64,000 bases of DNA from Kitasatospora sp. NBC_01250 (GTDB taxonomy: Bacteria > Actinomycetota > Actinomycetes > Streptomycetales > Streptomycetaceae). The notes beneath the pieces were generated by a model that saw nothing but the letters and a program-made list of their open reading frames with translations, searched no databases and had not been told where the DNA came from. Location of the stretch: the NCBI RefSeq assembly GCF_036226465.1, contig NZ_CP108476.1:3224001-3288000 (forward strand), in the 5' to 3' direction. A program made the translations under genes and the position numbers. How positions within the stretch are numbered: position 1 is the stretch's first letter; each line of letters opens with the position of its first letter. Positions 29,822 to 38,713 of the stretch are shown in pieces.

Positions 29822-30882
29822 GCACACCGACGAGCGGCAAGCGGCGTGGGACGGACGGGGCTGACGGCTTGGCGGGTGACACCTCGGCGGCCGGCGGCGC
29901 GGCGGGGGTGGCGGATCCCGCCGCGCCGGACGTCACGCTCGACGAGCTGCGGCAGCGGGCCCTGAGCGCCCGCGACGCCCCGGCCTACGGGCAGGACTCG
30001 GTGATCGCCTGCGACCGGGTGGTGCGGATCTTCAGCGCCGACCGGGTCGAGGTGCAGGCCCTCCAGGGCCTGGACCTGCTGGTCGGCAAGGGGGACCTGA
30101 TCGCCCTGGTCGGCGCCTCCGGAAGCGGCAAGTCCACCCTGCTCAACATCCTGGCCGGCCTCGACGTCCCGTCCGCCGGCTCGGCCACCGTGGCCGGCTG
30201 CGACCTGCTGACCATGACGTCCAAGGAGCGCCTGCGCTACCGCCGGGAGGTGGTCGGCTTCGTCTGGCAGCAGACCGCCAGGAACCTGATGCCGTTCCTG
30301 ACGGCGGCCCAGAACGTGGCGCTGCCGATGCAGCTGAACGGCGAGCGCTGGTCGGCGGGACGGGCCAAGCGCCGCGCCGCCCGGGCCGGTGAGCTGCTGG
30401 CCGCGCTCGGCATCGACCACCTGGCCGACCGGCGGCCCGCCCAGCTCTCCGGCGGCGAGCAGCAGCGGGTGGCGATCGCGGTGGCGATGGCCAACAACCC
30501 CTCGGTGGTGCTGGCCGACGAGCCGACCGGTGAACTGGACTCCGAGACCGCCGCCGGGATCTTCGAGGCGTTCCGCACCGTCAACCGCGAGCTGGGCGCC
30601 ACCGTGGTGATCGTGACGCACGACCCCATGGTGGCCGGGGAGGTCCGCCGCACGGTGGCGATCCGTGACGGGCGCACCGCCTCCGAGGTGCTGCGCCGGA
30701 CCGTGACCGAGGCGGACGGCACGGAACGCGTCAACGAGCGGGAGTACGTGATGCTGGACCGCACCGGGCGGGTGCAGCTGCCGCGCGAGTTCCTCACGGC
30801 GCTCGGGATGGAGCACCGGGTCGCGGTCGACCTGGTCGCCGATCACATCGCGGTGCGGCCGGACGACCAGCAGGAGGCGTGA
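29818..30882 (+). CDS. ABC transporter ATP-binding protein with C-terminal AbrB-like extension
   Basis: This 354-aa MacB/LolD-type ATPase drives the two FtsX permeases. A low-complexity N-terminus of about 55 residues precedes the domain. Walker A GASGSGKST is at 99-107, the Q-loop is FVWQQ, the signature is LSGGEQQRVAIA, Walker B is VVLADEPT, and the H-loop is VIVTHD. After the domain, residues about 311-350 read MLDRTGRVQLPREFLTALGM and then HRVAVDLVADHIAVRPD, resembling the AbrB/SpoVT swapped-hairpin fold. The GTG at 29818 overlaps the previous stop by 4 bp. Confidence 0.92.
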   Translation: MSTPTSGKRRGTDGADGLAGDTSAAGGAAGVADPAAPDVTLDELRQRALSARDAPAYGQDSVIACDRVVRIFSADRVEVQALQGLDLLVGKGDLIALVGASGSGKSTLLNILAGLDVPSAGSATVAGCDLLTMTSKERLRYRREVVGFVWQQTARNLMPFLTAAQNVALPMQLNGERWSAGRAKRRAARAGELLAALGIDHLADRRPAQLSGGEQQRVAIAVAMANNPSVVLADEPTGELDSETAAGIFEAFRTVNRELGATVVIVTHDPMVAGEVRRTVAIRDGRTASEVLRRTVTEADGTERVNEREYVMLDRTGRVQLPREFLTALGMEHRVAVDLVADHIAVRPDDQQEA

Positions 30883-30912
30883 GGCGGGCTGCTCGGGCGG
30901 CTCGGGCTGCTC

Positions 30913-30939
30913 GGGCGGCCCGGGCTGCTCGGGCCGCCC
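30913..30939 (+). terminator. Terminator hairpin after the exporter operon
   Basis: A perfect 10-bp GC stem (arms 30913-30922 and 30930-30939, 7-nt loop) lies between convergent genes and may serve both. It is embedded in short repeats of GGGCTGCTCGGGCGG type (30886-30935). Confidence 0.6.
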
Positions 30940-30988
30940 CGCCCCGGACGTGAGCGGCTCGGAGCCGTCCGCTGCGGAGCTCTCCGGC

Positions 30989-31759
30989 TCAGCGCAGCGG
31001 GGTCAGCCCCAGGCCCGCGCCCGGGGCGGCCGTGGCCCGCAGCGCGACCGTCCCGTGCGGTGCGGTCAGCCGCAGCCAGCTGCCCGCGCGGTGCGCCGTC
31101 AGTCGGGCGTCCGGGTGCAGGAAGCCGATCCGGTAGGCGGCGTGGGCCGCGCGCAGCGGCAGCGCCGGGAGCGCGCCGAGCGGGCGCGACCAGATCTCGT
31201 CGGCGAGCCGGTCCAGTACCTCGCGGGTCCGGTGGTGCTCCGGCACCTGGGCGGTGCGCTCCTTGAACTCGGCGACGGCCGCCATCACCTGCGGGACCAC
31301 CAGCCCGGCGCCGACCTCGCCCAGCTGCTGCCAGCCGCGGCGCGGCGGCAGCAGTCCCGCCCAGGCGGGTCCGGTGACCGGCGGCGGCACGGCGAGCGCG
31401 GCCCCCGCCTCGTCGACCCCCTCCAGCAGCTGGCCCGCCGAGACGGTCAGGTCGGTGGTACCCGGCAGAGCCCCGGTCTCCGTGGCGCCCGGCAGCGGCT
31501 CGGTCTCTGGGGCGCCCGGCAGCGGCTCGGCGGCGGCGAGCCGGGTGGTGCGCAGCGCGAGCACCCCGGCGGCGCCCAGCGGCAACCGCCCGTAGACGGC
31601 CAGCACACCGGGGCCGCCCGCCTCGTCGGCGACCAACTGCAGCCGCACCGCGGCCGCCCGGTCGAACCGCAGCAGGCGGCTCAGGAACGCACCGAGATCG
31701 GCCGCCTCGCGGGAGTCGGCAAGGACGAACCGGGCCGTACTGATCACGGGAACACTCAC
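30989..31759 (-). CDS. Conserved hypothetical protein
   Basis: I do not recognise the family. From GTG 31759 the product is 256 aa and starts MSVPVISTARFVLADSREAA. It is soluble, with a helical N-terminal part (DLGAFLSRLLRFDRAAAVRLQ) and a likely beta-rich C-terminus (AGSWLRLTAPHGTVALRATA). A middle stretch contains degenerate repeats of the type PLPGAxETE. A longer frame from 31837 would add a repetitive QPET stretch and has no better ribosome binding site, so I prefer the shorter form. It lies on the same strand downstream of a thioesterase and EttA and may be cotranscribed. Confidence 0.75.
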   Translation of the reverse strand: MSVPVISTARFVLADSREAADLGAFLSRLLRFDRAAAVRLQLVADEAGGPGVLAVYGRLPLGAAGVLALRTTRLAAAEPLPGAPETEPLPGATETGALPGTTDLTVSAGQLLEGVDEAGAALAVPPPVTGPAWAGLLPPRRGWQQLGEVGAGLVVPQVMAAVAEFKERTAQVPEHHRTREVLDRLADEIWSRPLGALPALPLRAAHAAYRIGFLHPDARLTAHRAGSWLRLTAPHGTVALRATAAPGAGLGLTPLR

Positions 31760-31780
31760 TTCGTTCTGTTCGCGCTGCGT

Positions 31781-31828
31781 CTCGGGCTGGGTCTCGGTCT
31801 CGGGCTGGGTCTCGGGCTGGGTCTCGGA
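31781..31828 (-). repeat. 12-bp tandem repeat (GGGCTGGGTCTC type) near the start of the hypothetical gene
   Basis: Three to four copies, one shortened to 6 bp, lie between the thioesterase stop and the preferred start of the hypothetical gene. In the minus-strand frame they would encode QPET repeats, so the true start decides whether they are coding. Confidence 0.8.
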
Positions 31829-31865
31829 CTCGACCACACGCCTGCTGCCACGGTTCGCGACCGGC

Positions 31866-32336
31866 TCAGGCCGCGGCCACCGCGACCTGGTCCGCCCTGC
31901 TCTTCGCTTCGGCGGGCTCGTCCATGAAGCGGCTGAGGAACTCCCGCTCCACCGGGCTGATCCGGCGCGGCCGGGCGGCCTTCAGGTCGTACGGGACCAC
32001 GATGGTCGACGCCCGGACGTACACCGTCTCGGTGCCGTCCTCGGCCCGGTCCTTCACCTCGTAGCTGACCGTGAGCGAGGCGCCACCGATCCTGGTCACC
32101 CAGGTCTCGATGGTCACCGGCTCCGGGCGGTGCACCAGCGGCACCTTGTAGTCGATCTCGTGCCGCGCGACCACCGAGCCGCCCGCGAACTCCCCCGCAC
32201 CGGCGGCGGTGGCCTGGGTGAACATGAAGTCGATCCGGGCCTCCTCCAGGTAGCGCAGGAAGACCACGTTGTTCACGTGGCCGAAGGCGTCCATGTCGGA
32301 CCACCGCAACGGGCAGGCGTAGATGTGGCGCGCCAC
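31866..32336 (-). CDS. Acyl-CoA thioesterase (4-hydroxybenzoyl-CoA thioesterase-like, hotdog fold)
   Basis: The 156-aa single hotdog-domain protein hydrolyses acyl-CoA thioesters. The catalytic block RWSDMDAFGHVNNVVFLRYLEEAR with the active-site Asp (DMDAFGHVNN) is intact, and the strand DYKVPLVHRPEPVTIETWVT follows. GTG 32336 is chosen: GAAGGAGAG is 8 nt upstream and the family N-terminus (RHIYACPLRWSDMD) begins there. It lies about 95 nt downstream of ettA on the same strand, past a strong hairpin. Confidence 0.9.
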   Translation of the reverse strand: MARHIYACPLRWSDMDAFGHVNNVVFLRYLEEARIDFMFTQATAAGAGEFAGGSVVARHEIDYKVPLVHRPEPVTIETWVTRIGGASLTVSYEVKDRAEDGTETVYVRASTIVVPYDLKAARPRRISPVEREFLSRFMDEPAEAKSRADQVAVAAA

Positions 32337-32367
32337 GAACGTCTCTCCTTCTCTTCCGGTCACTTCG

Positions 32368-32410
32368 AGCGGCCCGGCCGGGTACCCAACGGGCACCCGA
32401 CCGGGCCGCT
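32368..32410 (-). terminator. Terminator after ettA
   Basis: A 16-bp stem with one mismatch (arms 32368-32383 and 32395-32410) follows the ettA stop by 21 nt on the minus strand; the loop can extend the pairing. Confidence 0.75.
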
Positions 32411-32431
32411 GCCGCACAGGCCGGGGCGAGG

Positions 32432-34096
<1,665 letters not shown>

Positions 34097-34224
34097 GTGA
34101 GATCGCTCCGGCGTCGTCGAGGAGTGTTTCAGGCTGTCAGCGTTCCATTGTGCCGCACCCGGGCTCCCATCCCGAACCCGCTCCCCGGAGCTCAGGCGGA
34201 GGTTCCGGTGTGCGGCGTTCCGGC

Positions 34225-34256
34225 GTCGTAGCGCTGCGGTATCGCAGCGCTACGAC
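34225..34256. other. Perfect 14-bp inverted repeat
   Basis: Arms at 34225-34238 and 34243-34256 surround the loop GTAT. There is no T run. It may be a second terminator or a protein-binding palindrome upstream of ettA. Confidence 0.55.
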
Positions 34257-34269
34257 CCCCGCCCCCGAT

Positions 34270-34395
34270 CCGCGCCCCGGCCCGGGTCCGGGCCCTGACC
34301 TGACCCCTGTCCCGGACCTGGCCTGTCCCTGCCCCTGCCCCGGACCTGCCCTGCCCTGCCCCCCTGCCCCTGCCCCTGCCCCTGGCCCTGGCCCG
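34270..34395. repeat. CCTGCCC-type low-complexity tract
   Basis: A C-rich strand with repeated CCCTGCCC and CCCGGACCTG units covers about 125 nt. The opposite strand is G-rich with many GGG runs and could form quadruplexes. Confidence 0.75.
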
Positions 34396-34420
34396 GCGGC
34401 GACGTCTGAGCGCCGGAACG

Positions 34421-34461
34421 CCAGTGGCCTGATCCCCTGGTGCAGGGGATCAGGCCACTGG
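34421..34461 (-). terminator. Very strong terminator hairpin of the surface-protein gene
   Basis: A perfect 19-bp stem (arms 34421-34439 and 34443-34461) with a 3-nt loop lies 100 nt after the stop of the thioester-domain protein on the minus strand. No T run follows. Confidence 0.75.
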
Positions 34462-34560
34462 GCTGCGTTCGCCGCCGCTCGGGCGGCTACGCGGACCGCT
34501 TCGGCTTCAGCTACTTATGGGCAGCTGTCGCTGTCGGGCGATCGGTGCGGGCGATCGGCG

Positions 34561-36090
34561 TCAGGCCGTGGTGCGGCTGTGACGGCCCCGACGACGCATC
34601 GTGTAGACCGCGCCACCGCCGAGCAGGACCAGCGCACCGGCGACACCGGCGATCAGGCCGGAGTTGCTGCCGCCACCGGTGAAGGCGAGGGTCTTGCCGT
34701 TCGTGCTGGTCGGGCTGGCCGAGGCGCTCGGGGCCACGACGGCCGGGCTGCTGGCGCTGGCCGAGCTGCTCGGGGTCGCGGTGGCCGGGCTGCTGCTGGA
34801 GCTGCTCGGGGTCGCCGAGGTCACCGGAGTGGCCGAGGTGCTCGGGCTCGGGGAGTGGCTCGGGGCGACCTGGCAGTTGCGGATGCCCTGGAACTCCTGC
34901 TGGCCCTTGGGGCCGGTGACCTTGATGTCGTAGGCCGCACCCTCGCCGACCGGGACGACCTCGCTCTGGGTCTGGCCCGGGGCGACCGTGAGGGACGGCA
35001 TGCCGCTGCCCTCGTCGGTCACACCGACGGTGAAGGGCTGGTCACCATTGTTGGTGGCGGTGACGACGACGCCGCTCTTGGTGCAGTCGACCATCGCCGA
35101 GAAGGCGAGGACCGGACCGGTCGGCGCCCAGGTGGCGGTGGCACTGGCGGTCACGGTGTCGGTCTGGGTGCCCGCGAGGATCAGCGTCTGGCTGTGGTTC
35201 GAGGGCGTGTAGCCGAGGCTGGTGAACGCACGACCGACCTGGACGTCGGCCGACGCCTTGGCGCTGACCGTCGCCGTACCCGCGTTCGCGCCGGCCGGGG
35301 CCTTCACGAAGAGCTGGTCACCGTTCTGGACGGGCTTGGTCAGGGCTCCGCTCTGGTCGGACAGAACGTTGCCGCTCTTGTCGGTGAGGACCACGCCGGC
35401 CGCACTGGAGGTGCTGTCGAGCGAGGCGCTGACGGAGTTGCCCGTGCTGGCGACGGTGATCGGGCCGAGCAGCGAGCCGCTCTTGCCGGAGACCGACGAC
35501 GGGGACAGGGTCAGCGAGGGAGCCGGCTCCTTGACGTCCTGCACGTGGCTGATCAGGTAGCTGGCGAGGGTCGCGGCGCCGGCGTCCAGCGGGACGGCCT
35601 TGACGTGGTCCGAGAAGTGCCAGATCGCAGCCTGGGTACCGGCGGCGGCCTCGTTGGCGTCGAGCGAGGGGACACCGACCTCGCTGCCCAGCTTGTGGAG
35701 GTCGGAGACCTGCGGGTACGAGTTCTGCAGGATCCAGTTGATCTTGCCGGCGTCGGGGTTGGTCGCCAGCGAGGTGCCGGACCAGGCGGTCTCCTGGTAC
35801 TTGGCGTGCGGCTTCGTCTCCATGTTGAGATCGATGCAGTACGTGTCGAACTCGGTGCCGTCCGCGTTCTTGAGGACGATCAGACCGCCGCCGGCGTTCC
35901 AGTCGCCGTCATTGATCTTGATCTGGCCGCCGAACTTCAGGCCGTCCTGAAGTGTCGCGGTCGCTCCGGCACCGGTGCCGCCATCCGCGACGGCCGCACC
36001 CGCCAGAACGAACCCGCCGCCGACCATCATGCTCGACGTGAGCATGACAGCAGCTATGCGGGAGATACCCCGCCGTTGCATGTGGTACAT
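34561..36090 (-). CDS. Thioester-domain surface protein with LAxTG sortase signal
   Basis: The 509-aa secreted protein has a signal peptide (about 1-36) followed by a thioester domain in which Cys85 (FDTYCIDLN) and Gln153 (GTQAAIWHF) would form the reactive bond used for covalent attachment to surfaces or host-like ligands. Ig-like repeats rich in Ser/Thr follow, then a Ser/Pro/Ala stalk (about 410-462), the sortase E-type signal LAFTG (468-472), a TM and a basic tail. ATG 36090 is preceded by GGAGGGG. The TIGR-type name would be a Cys-Gln thioester bond-forming surface protein. It is monocistronic. Confidence 0.92.
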   Translation of the reverse strand: MYHMQRRGISRIAAVMLTSSMMVGGGFVLAGAAVADGGTGAGATATLQDGLKFGGQIKINDGDWNAGGGLIVLKNADGTEFDTYCIDLNMETKPHAKYQETAWSGTSLATNPDAGKINWILQNSYPQVSDLHKLGSEVGVPSLDANEAAAGTQAAIWHFSDHVKAVPLDAGAATLASYLISHVQDVKEPAPSLTLSPSSVSGKSGSLLGPITVASTGNSVSASLDSTSSAAGVVLTDKSGNVLSDQSGALTKPVQNGDQLFVKAPAGANAGTATVSAKASADVQVGRAFTSLGYTPSNHSQTLILAGTQTDTVTASATATWAPTGPVLAFSAMVDCTKSGVVVTATNNGDQPFTVGVTDEGSGMPSLTVAPGQTQSEVVPVGEGAAYDIKVTGPKGQQEFQGIRNCQVAPSHSPSPSTSATPVTSATPSSSSSSPATATPSSSASASSPAVVAPSASASPTSTNGKTLAFTGGGSNSGLIAGVAGALVLLGGGAVYTMRRRGRHSRTTA

Positions 36091-36183
36091 GAAGGACCCC
36101 TCCGGGCAGGGCCGCGCCCATGACGGCCCGCCGCGCAATGCCGCGCCCATTGTGGCGCCGCCGCACTTGTCTGAACCAGACGC

Positions 36184-36189
36184 ATCATA
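36184..36189 (-). promoter_or_regulatory. Candidate -10 box for the surface-protein gene
   Basis: On the minus strand TATGAT lies about 95 nt upstream of the start codon. A weak TTTGCG 16 nt further upstream could act as -35. Confidence 0.4.
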
Positions 36190-36233
36190 TGGAGAACCCA
36201 GGGCGCGCAAACCGAAATTCCAGGGGTTGCGAC

Positions 36234-36246
36234 TTCCGTATCGGAA
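36234..36246. promoter_or_regulatory. Palindrome TTCCG-TAT-CGGAA
   Basis: A perfect 5-bp inverted repeat with a 3-nt centre sits about 45 nt upstream of the candidate -10 box, in AT-rich DNA. It is a possible activator or repressor site. Confidence 0.35.
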
Positions 36247-36686
36247 TTGTTATCAAGCCGGTTGCCCGGGCGGCAGACTGACGGGTCGCCAGATATTCGT
36301 CACTTTATCGACTCTCTGACCCGCCAATGCACGATGCCCGACGACTAGTGTCGATGAAAGCTCAACTAACGCTCAAGAGCTAGAGCCAGTCTGATCGATA
36401 CCGTCGTGTAGTGGTTGCTACGCGCACTAGCCGCCCGGCACTTCGCCCACCTGCGCTTCGAGGCTCCGGAGTTCGGGTCAGCACTTGCTCCGCAGCCCCG
36501 GCACGAGGGTGGGGGAGACAGCAGAGGCGGAGCACCCCACGGCGGACTCGCACCACCCCGCCGGCCTGACACCCCGCCGGCCACCGCCCCGCCCGACACT
36601 CCCTCAAGCCCCACCCCTCGCCAACCTCTCACCCCTCTCGTCCTTCTCGCCGCTCCTGCCCCTGCCCCCTCCTCACCATCACTTCC

Positions 36687-37619
36687 TCACATCGGCACCA
36701 CCTCTCCCGCCCAACCCGCCTCGTCCGGCCCCCCGGGCGACCCGGTTCCGACCTGCGAGCCCACCTCCGCCGGCCCGACCGGCCCACCAGTAGCGCGACT
36801 TGCCCTGGCCGCCCTGGCCGCCGCGGCCGAGCGGGGCGGTCGCTCCACGGCGGGGCCACGCACGCTCCGGGCCGACCGGGTGGAACGCGACACCCCCACC
36901 GCTCCAGTTGCCGCCGGAGCCACCGGCACCCCGCCCTCCGCCGCCCCGCCCACCCCTCCAACTGCGCCCGCTCCAGCCGCTGCTCCGCCCGCGCCTCCTC
37001 CCGCCATGCCGGCCGGCTCGATCGCCACCCGCCGCGCCGGCGACGCCAGCGCCGCCGCACCACCCCCGGGGCTTCGGCCCGCAGCCCCGGCCCCCTCCAA
37101 CTCCCCTGCGGCGACGGAACCTCCCGCCACCACCGACTCCGCCCGGCCGGCACCCGCCGTGGCCGTCGCATCGGCCGCCCGGTGCGCCCGGACCGCCTCC
37201 ACGATCCACTCCGGCACCGCCTCGCCGACCGGCTGCGCCGGCGTCAACTCCGCCCTGCCGCGGACCGCCCAGCGGAAGGCCGAGGTGCCCCGGCCGAGGT
37301 CGTGGCCCACCACCCGTGCATCGATCTCCACCACCGATCTCCGCTTACCGCCGTCCTCCCACTCCCGCACCCGCAGCCGCCCACTGACCACCACCGGATC
37401 GCCCTTGCCGAGCGAACTCACCACATTCGCCGCCAGCCAGCGCCACGCGTTCACCGTGACCCAGTTGGTGTCCCCGTCGACCCACTCACCGCGCGCCCGG
37501 TCGTAGCGCCGCTCCGTCGCCGCCAGCCGGAAGTTCGCCATCGGCACCCCGGCGGCGGTCTGCCCGTAGCTCACCGTCGAGGCGACATTTCCGATCATCG
37601 TCACCAGAGTCTCGTTCAC
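36687..37619 (-). CDS. ssbB: Single-stranded DNA-binding protein, SsbB type, with long low-complexity tail
   Basis: Residues 1-120 form the OB fold (NETLVTMIGNVASTVSYGQT, then VPMANFRLAATERRYD, DTNWVTVNAWRWLAANVVSS and KGDPVVVSGRLRVREWED). The total of 310 aa far exceeds the roughly 150-160 aa I recall for Streptomyces SsbB. The extra 180 residues are Gly/Ala/Arg-rich with no acidic DDDIPF-like tip, so partner recruitment through that tip is not expected. In Streptomyces, SsbB functions in chromosome segregation during sporulation. GTG 37619 has GAGGG 7 nt upstream; an in-frame ATG at 37634 is the alternative. Confidence 0.87.
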   Translation of the reverse strand: MNETLVTMIGNVASTVSYGQTAAGVPMANFRLAATERRYDRARGEWVDGDTNWVTVNAWRWLAANVVSSLGKGDPVVVSGRLRVREWEDGGKRRSVVEIDARVVGHDLGRGTSAFRWAVRGRAELTPAQPVGEAVPEWIVEAVRAHRAADATATAGAGRAESVVAGGSVAAGELEGAGAAGRSPGGGAAALASPARRVAIEPAGMAGGGAGGAAAGAGAVGGVGGAAEGGVPVAPAATGAVGVSRSTRSARSVRGPAVERPPRSAAAARAARASRATGGPVGPAEVGSQVGTGSPGGPDEAGWAGEVVPM

Positions 37620-38242
37620 GGCATGCCCTCGCATTTCTCGTGTTTCTCCTGCACCGGGAGAATTGACCTGCTGTCGACGATGTTGCCCCGTCCCGCCACA
37701 ACTGCGGTGAATGGATTTGATTTCTGTGGATAACCAAGCCCCTGTGGATAAATTTGCCATCCCTTGGTGATATTATTTCCACAATTACCTAGGATGGCGC
37801 TCTGCGTCCATGACAAAAGCCCCCGCCCCCTCCCCCGCCCACCCCTGAACGAGTGGCCGCAAGGACGCTCTGTCCACGTCATCCGACCGGAGGAACCGAA
37901 ATCTCACCCCGCGCCGCCGCTGCTCAACCGTCACGTTCCCAGCACACCCCGCTACCAGCACGGCAGGTCCATAACGGGTGAGGAGACATCGCCGTAACGA
38001 CTGCACAACGTCCGGCGGCAACACCCCCCACAATGCTGCACCCTGCCTCTCCACCTGCGATTATCAGACCGCTCTCGCGAGGCCGACACACCCATCCCAG
38101 CGGTGGAAAGCCGAGCAAGGCAGCGCCACCCCCTTATCCTGTCCCCGGCAGGGCAAGGGACTCCTCAACCCCACCCCAGGGGATTAGGCACCGGACGCTC
38201 ACAAGGCCCCACCCGCCCCACCCCGGGCCCAACGCCCGCCCC
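37620..38242. other. 623-nt intergenic region between ssbB and tRNA-Arg
   Basis: The left part (37690-37800) is AT-rich and contains two DnaA-box-like nonamers and the ssbB promoter region. The remainder is C-rich on the plus strand with short open frames that lack third-position GC bias, so I call no gene. The tRNA promoter should lie just left of 38243. Confidence 0.5.
37725..37751. promoter_or_regulatory. Two DnaA-box-like nonamers in direct repeat
   Basis: TGTGGATAA (complement TTATCCACA, the classical DnaA box) occurs at 37725-37733 and 37743-37751, an 18-bp period. A weaker related site (ATTTCCACA) lies near 37774-37782. They are upstream of ssbB. Confidence 0.6.
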
Positions 38243-38315
38243 GCCCCCGTAGCTCAGCGGATAGAGCAGGTGCCTTCTAAGCACTTGGCCGCAGGTTCGA
38301 GTCCTGCCGGGGGCA
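38243..38315 (+). tRNA. tRNA-Arg (anticodon TCT)
   Basis: A complete cloverleaf is read: acceptor GCCCCCG/CGGGGGC with discriminator A, D arm AGCTCAGCGGATAGAGC, anticodon stem GGTGC/GCACT with loop CTTCTAA (anticodon TCT), and T arm GCAGG-TTCGAGT-CCTGC. The CCA end is not encoded. It decodes the rare AGA codon. A terminator follows immediately. Confidence 0.97.
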
Positions 38316-38321
38316 CCCCTG

Positions 38322-38357
38322 CGCCCCGTCGGTCCACACCGGACCGACGGGGCGTTT
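38322..38357 (+). terminator. Terminator of tRNA-Arg
   Basis: A perfect 14-bp stem (arms 38322-38335 and 38341-38354, loop ACACC) is followed by TTT, starting 7 nt after the tRNA. Confidence 0.9.
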
Positions 38358-38713
38358 CGCAGGTCGGAGCACGACCGTGCGGCCACCTTGCCGGAGGCGG
38401 CTGGAGCCCTGCATCGAACACCCATCCGAGCGTTCGCGGCTGACGGCGTCGGTTCCGGGGCGGTCCGCGGCACACTCGCGGTACGGTCAGCGACCGCACG
38501 ATCGGTCAGATAGAAGCGACCTCGGGTTGATCTTTGAACCGGAGTACAAGCAGGAGTGCGGGCGACGACCGCAGGCATGCCGCTCGCCGGCCCGCGGTCG
38601 TCTGCCGGCGGCGGGGCCGAGAGCCTGGGAGGTTGGAATCCCGGCGGTGGCGATGGTGGAAGACGCCCGAAGACGGCCATCGGATCGTTGCGCCCGCTCG
38701 GACCCGCGCCTCG
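38355..38713. other. 359-nt intergenic region without a gene
   Basis: Between the tRNA terminator and the stop of the leftward GNAT gene I see no coding frame with the expected codon bias. A 9-bp inverted repeat (GACGACCGC at 38564-38572 with its complement at 38594-38602) could end the GNAT transcript. The base composition is less GC-skewed than in the flanking genes. Confidence 0.45.

Larger units (their letters stand above)
34097..34560. other. 464-nt intergenic region with hairpins and C-rich low-complexity DNA
   Basis: No gene is supported. It holds the ettA promoter (right of 34096), a perfect hairpin (34225-34256), a CCTGCCC-rich tract (about 34270-34395) and a second very strong hairpin (34421-34461) that probably ends transcription of the surface-protein gene. 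Confidence 0.6.
36091..36686. other. 596-nt intergenic region, partly AT-rich
   Basis: It separates the ssbB stop from the surface-protein start on the minus strand. From about 36170 to 36440 it is much more AT-rich than the rest of the window. No credible gene is seen, and the long plus-strand frame beginning at 36415 is the antisense of ssbB. It carries the promoter and a palindrome for the surface-protein gene. Confidence 0.5.

Noticed and set aside
36415..37506. 363-aa plus-strand frame opposite ssbB
   Set aside because: Pro/Ala-rich antisense of the SsbB tail with no recognisable domain; the OB fold on the minus strand is unambiguous.
37700..37800. Chromosomal origin of replication
   Set aside because: Only two to three DnaA-like boxes are present, without dnaA, dnaN or a dense box cluster.
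37785..38054. 89-aa minus-strand frame left of the tRNA
   Set aside because: Third codon positions are not G/C biased and no ribosome binding site is seen.
38243..38315. tRNA-Arg as attachment site of an integrated element
   Set aside because: No integrase, excisionase or second copy of the tRNA 3' end was seen in the window.
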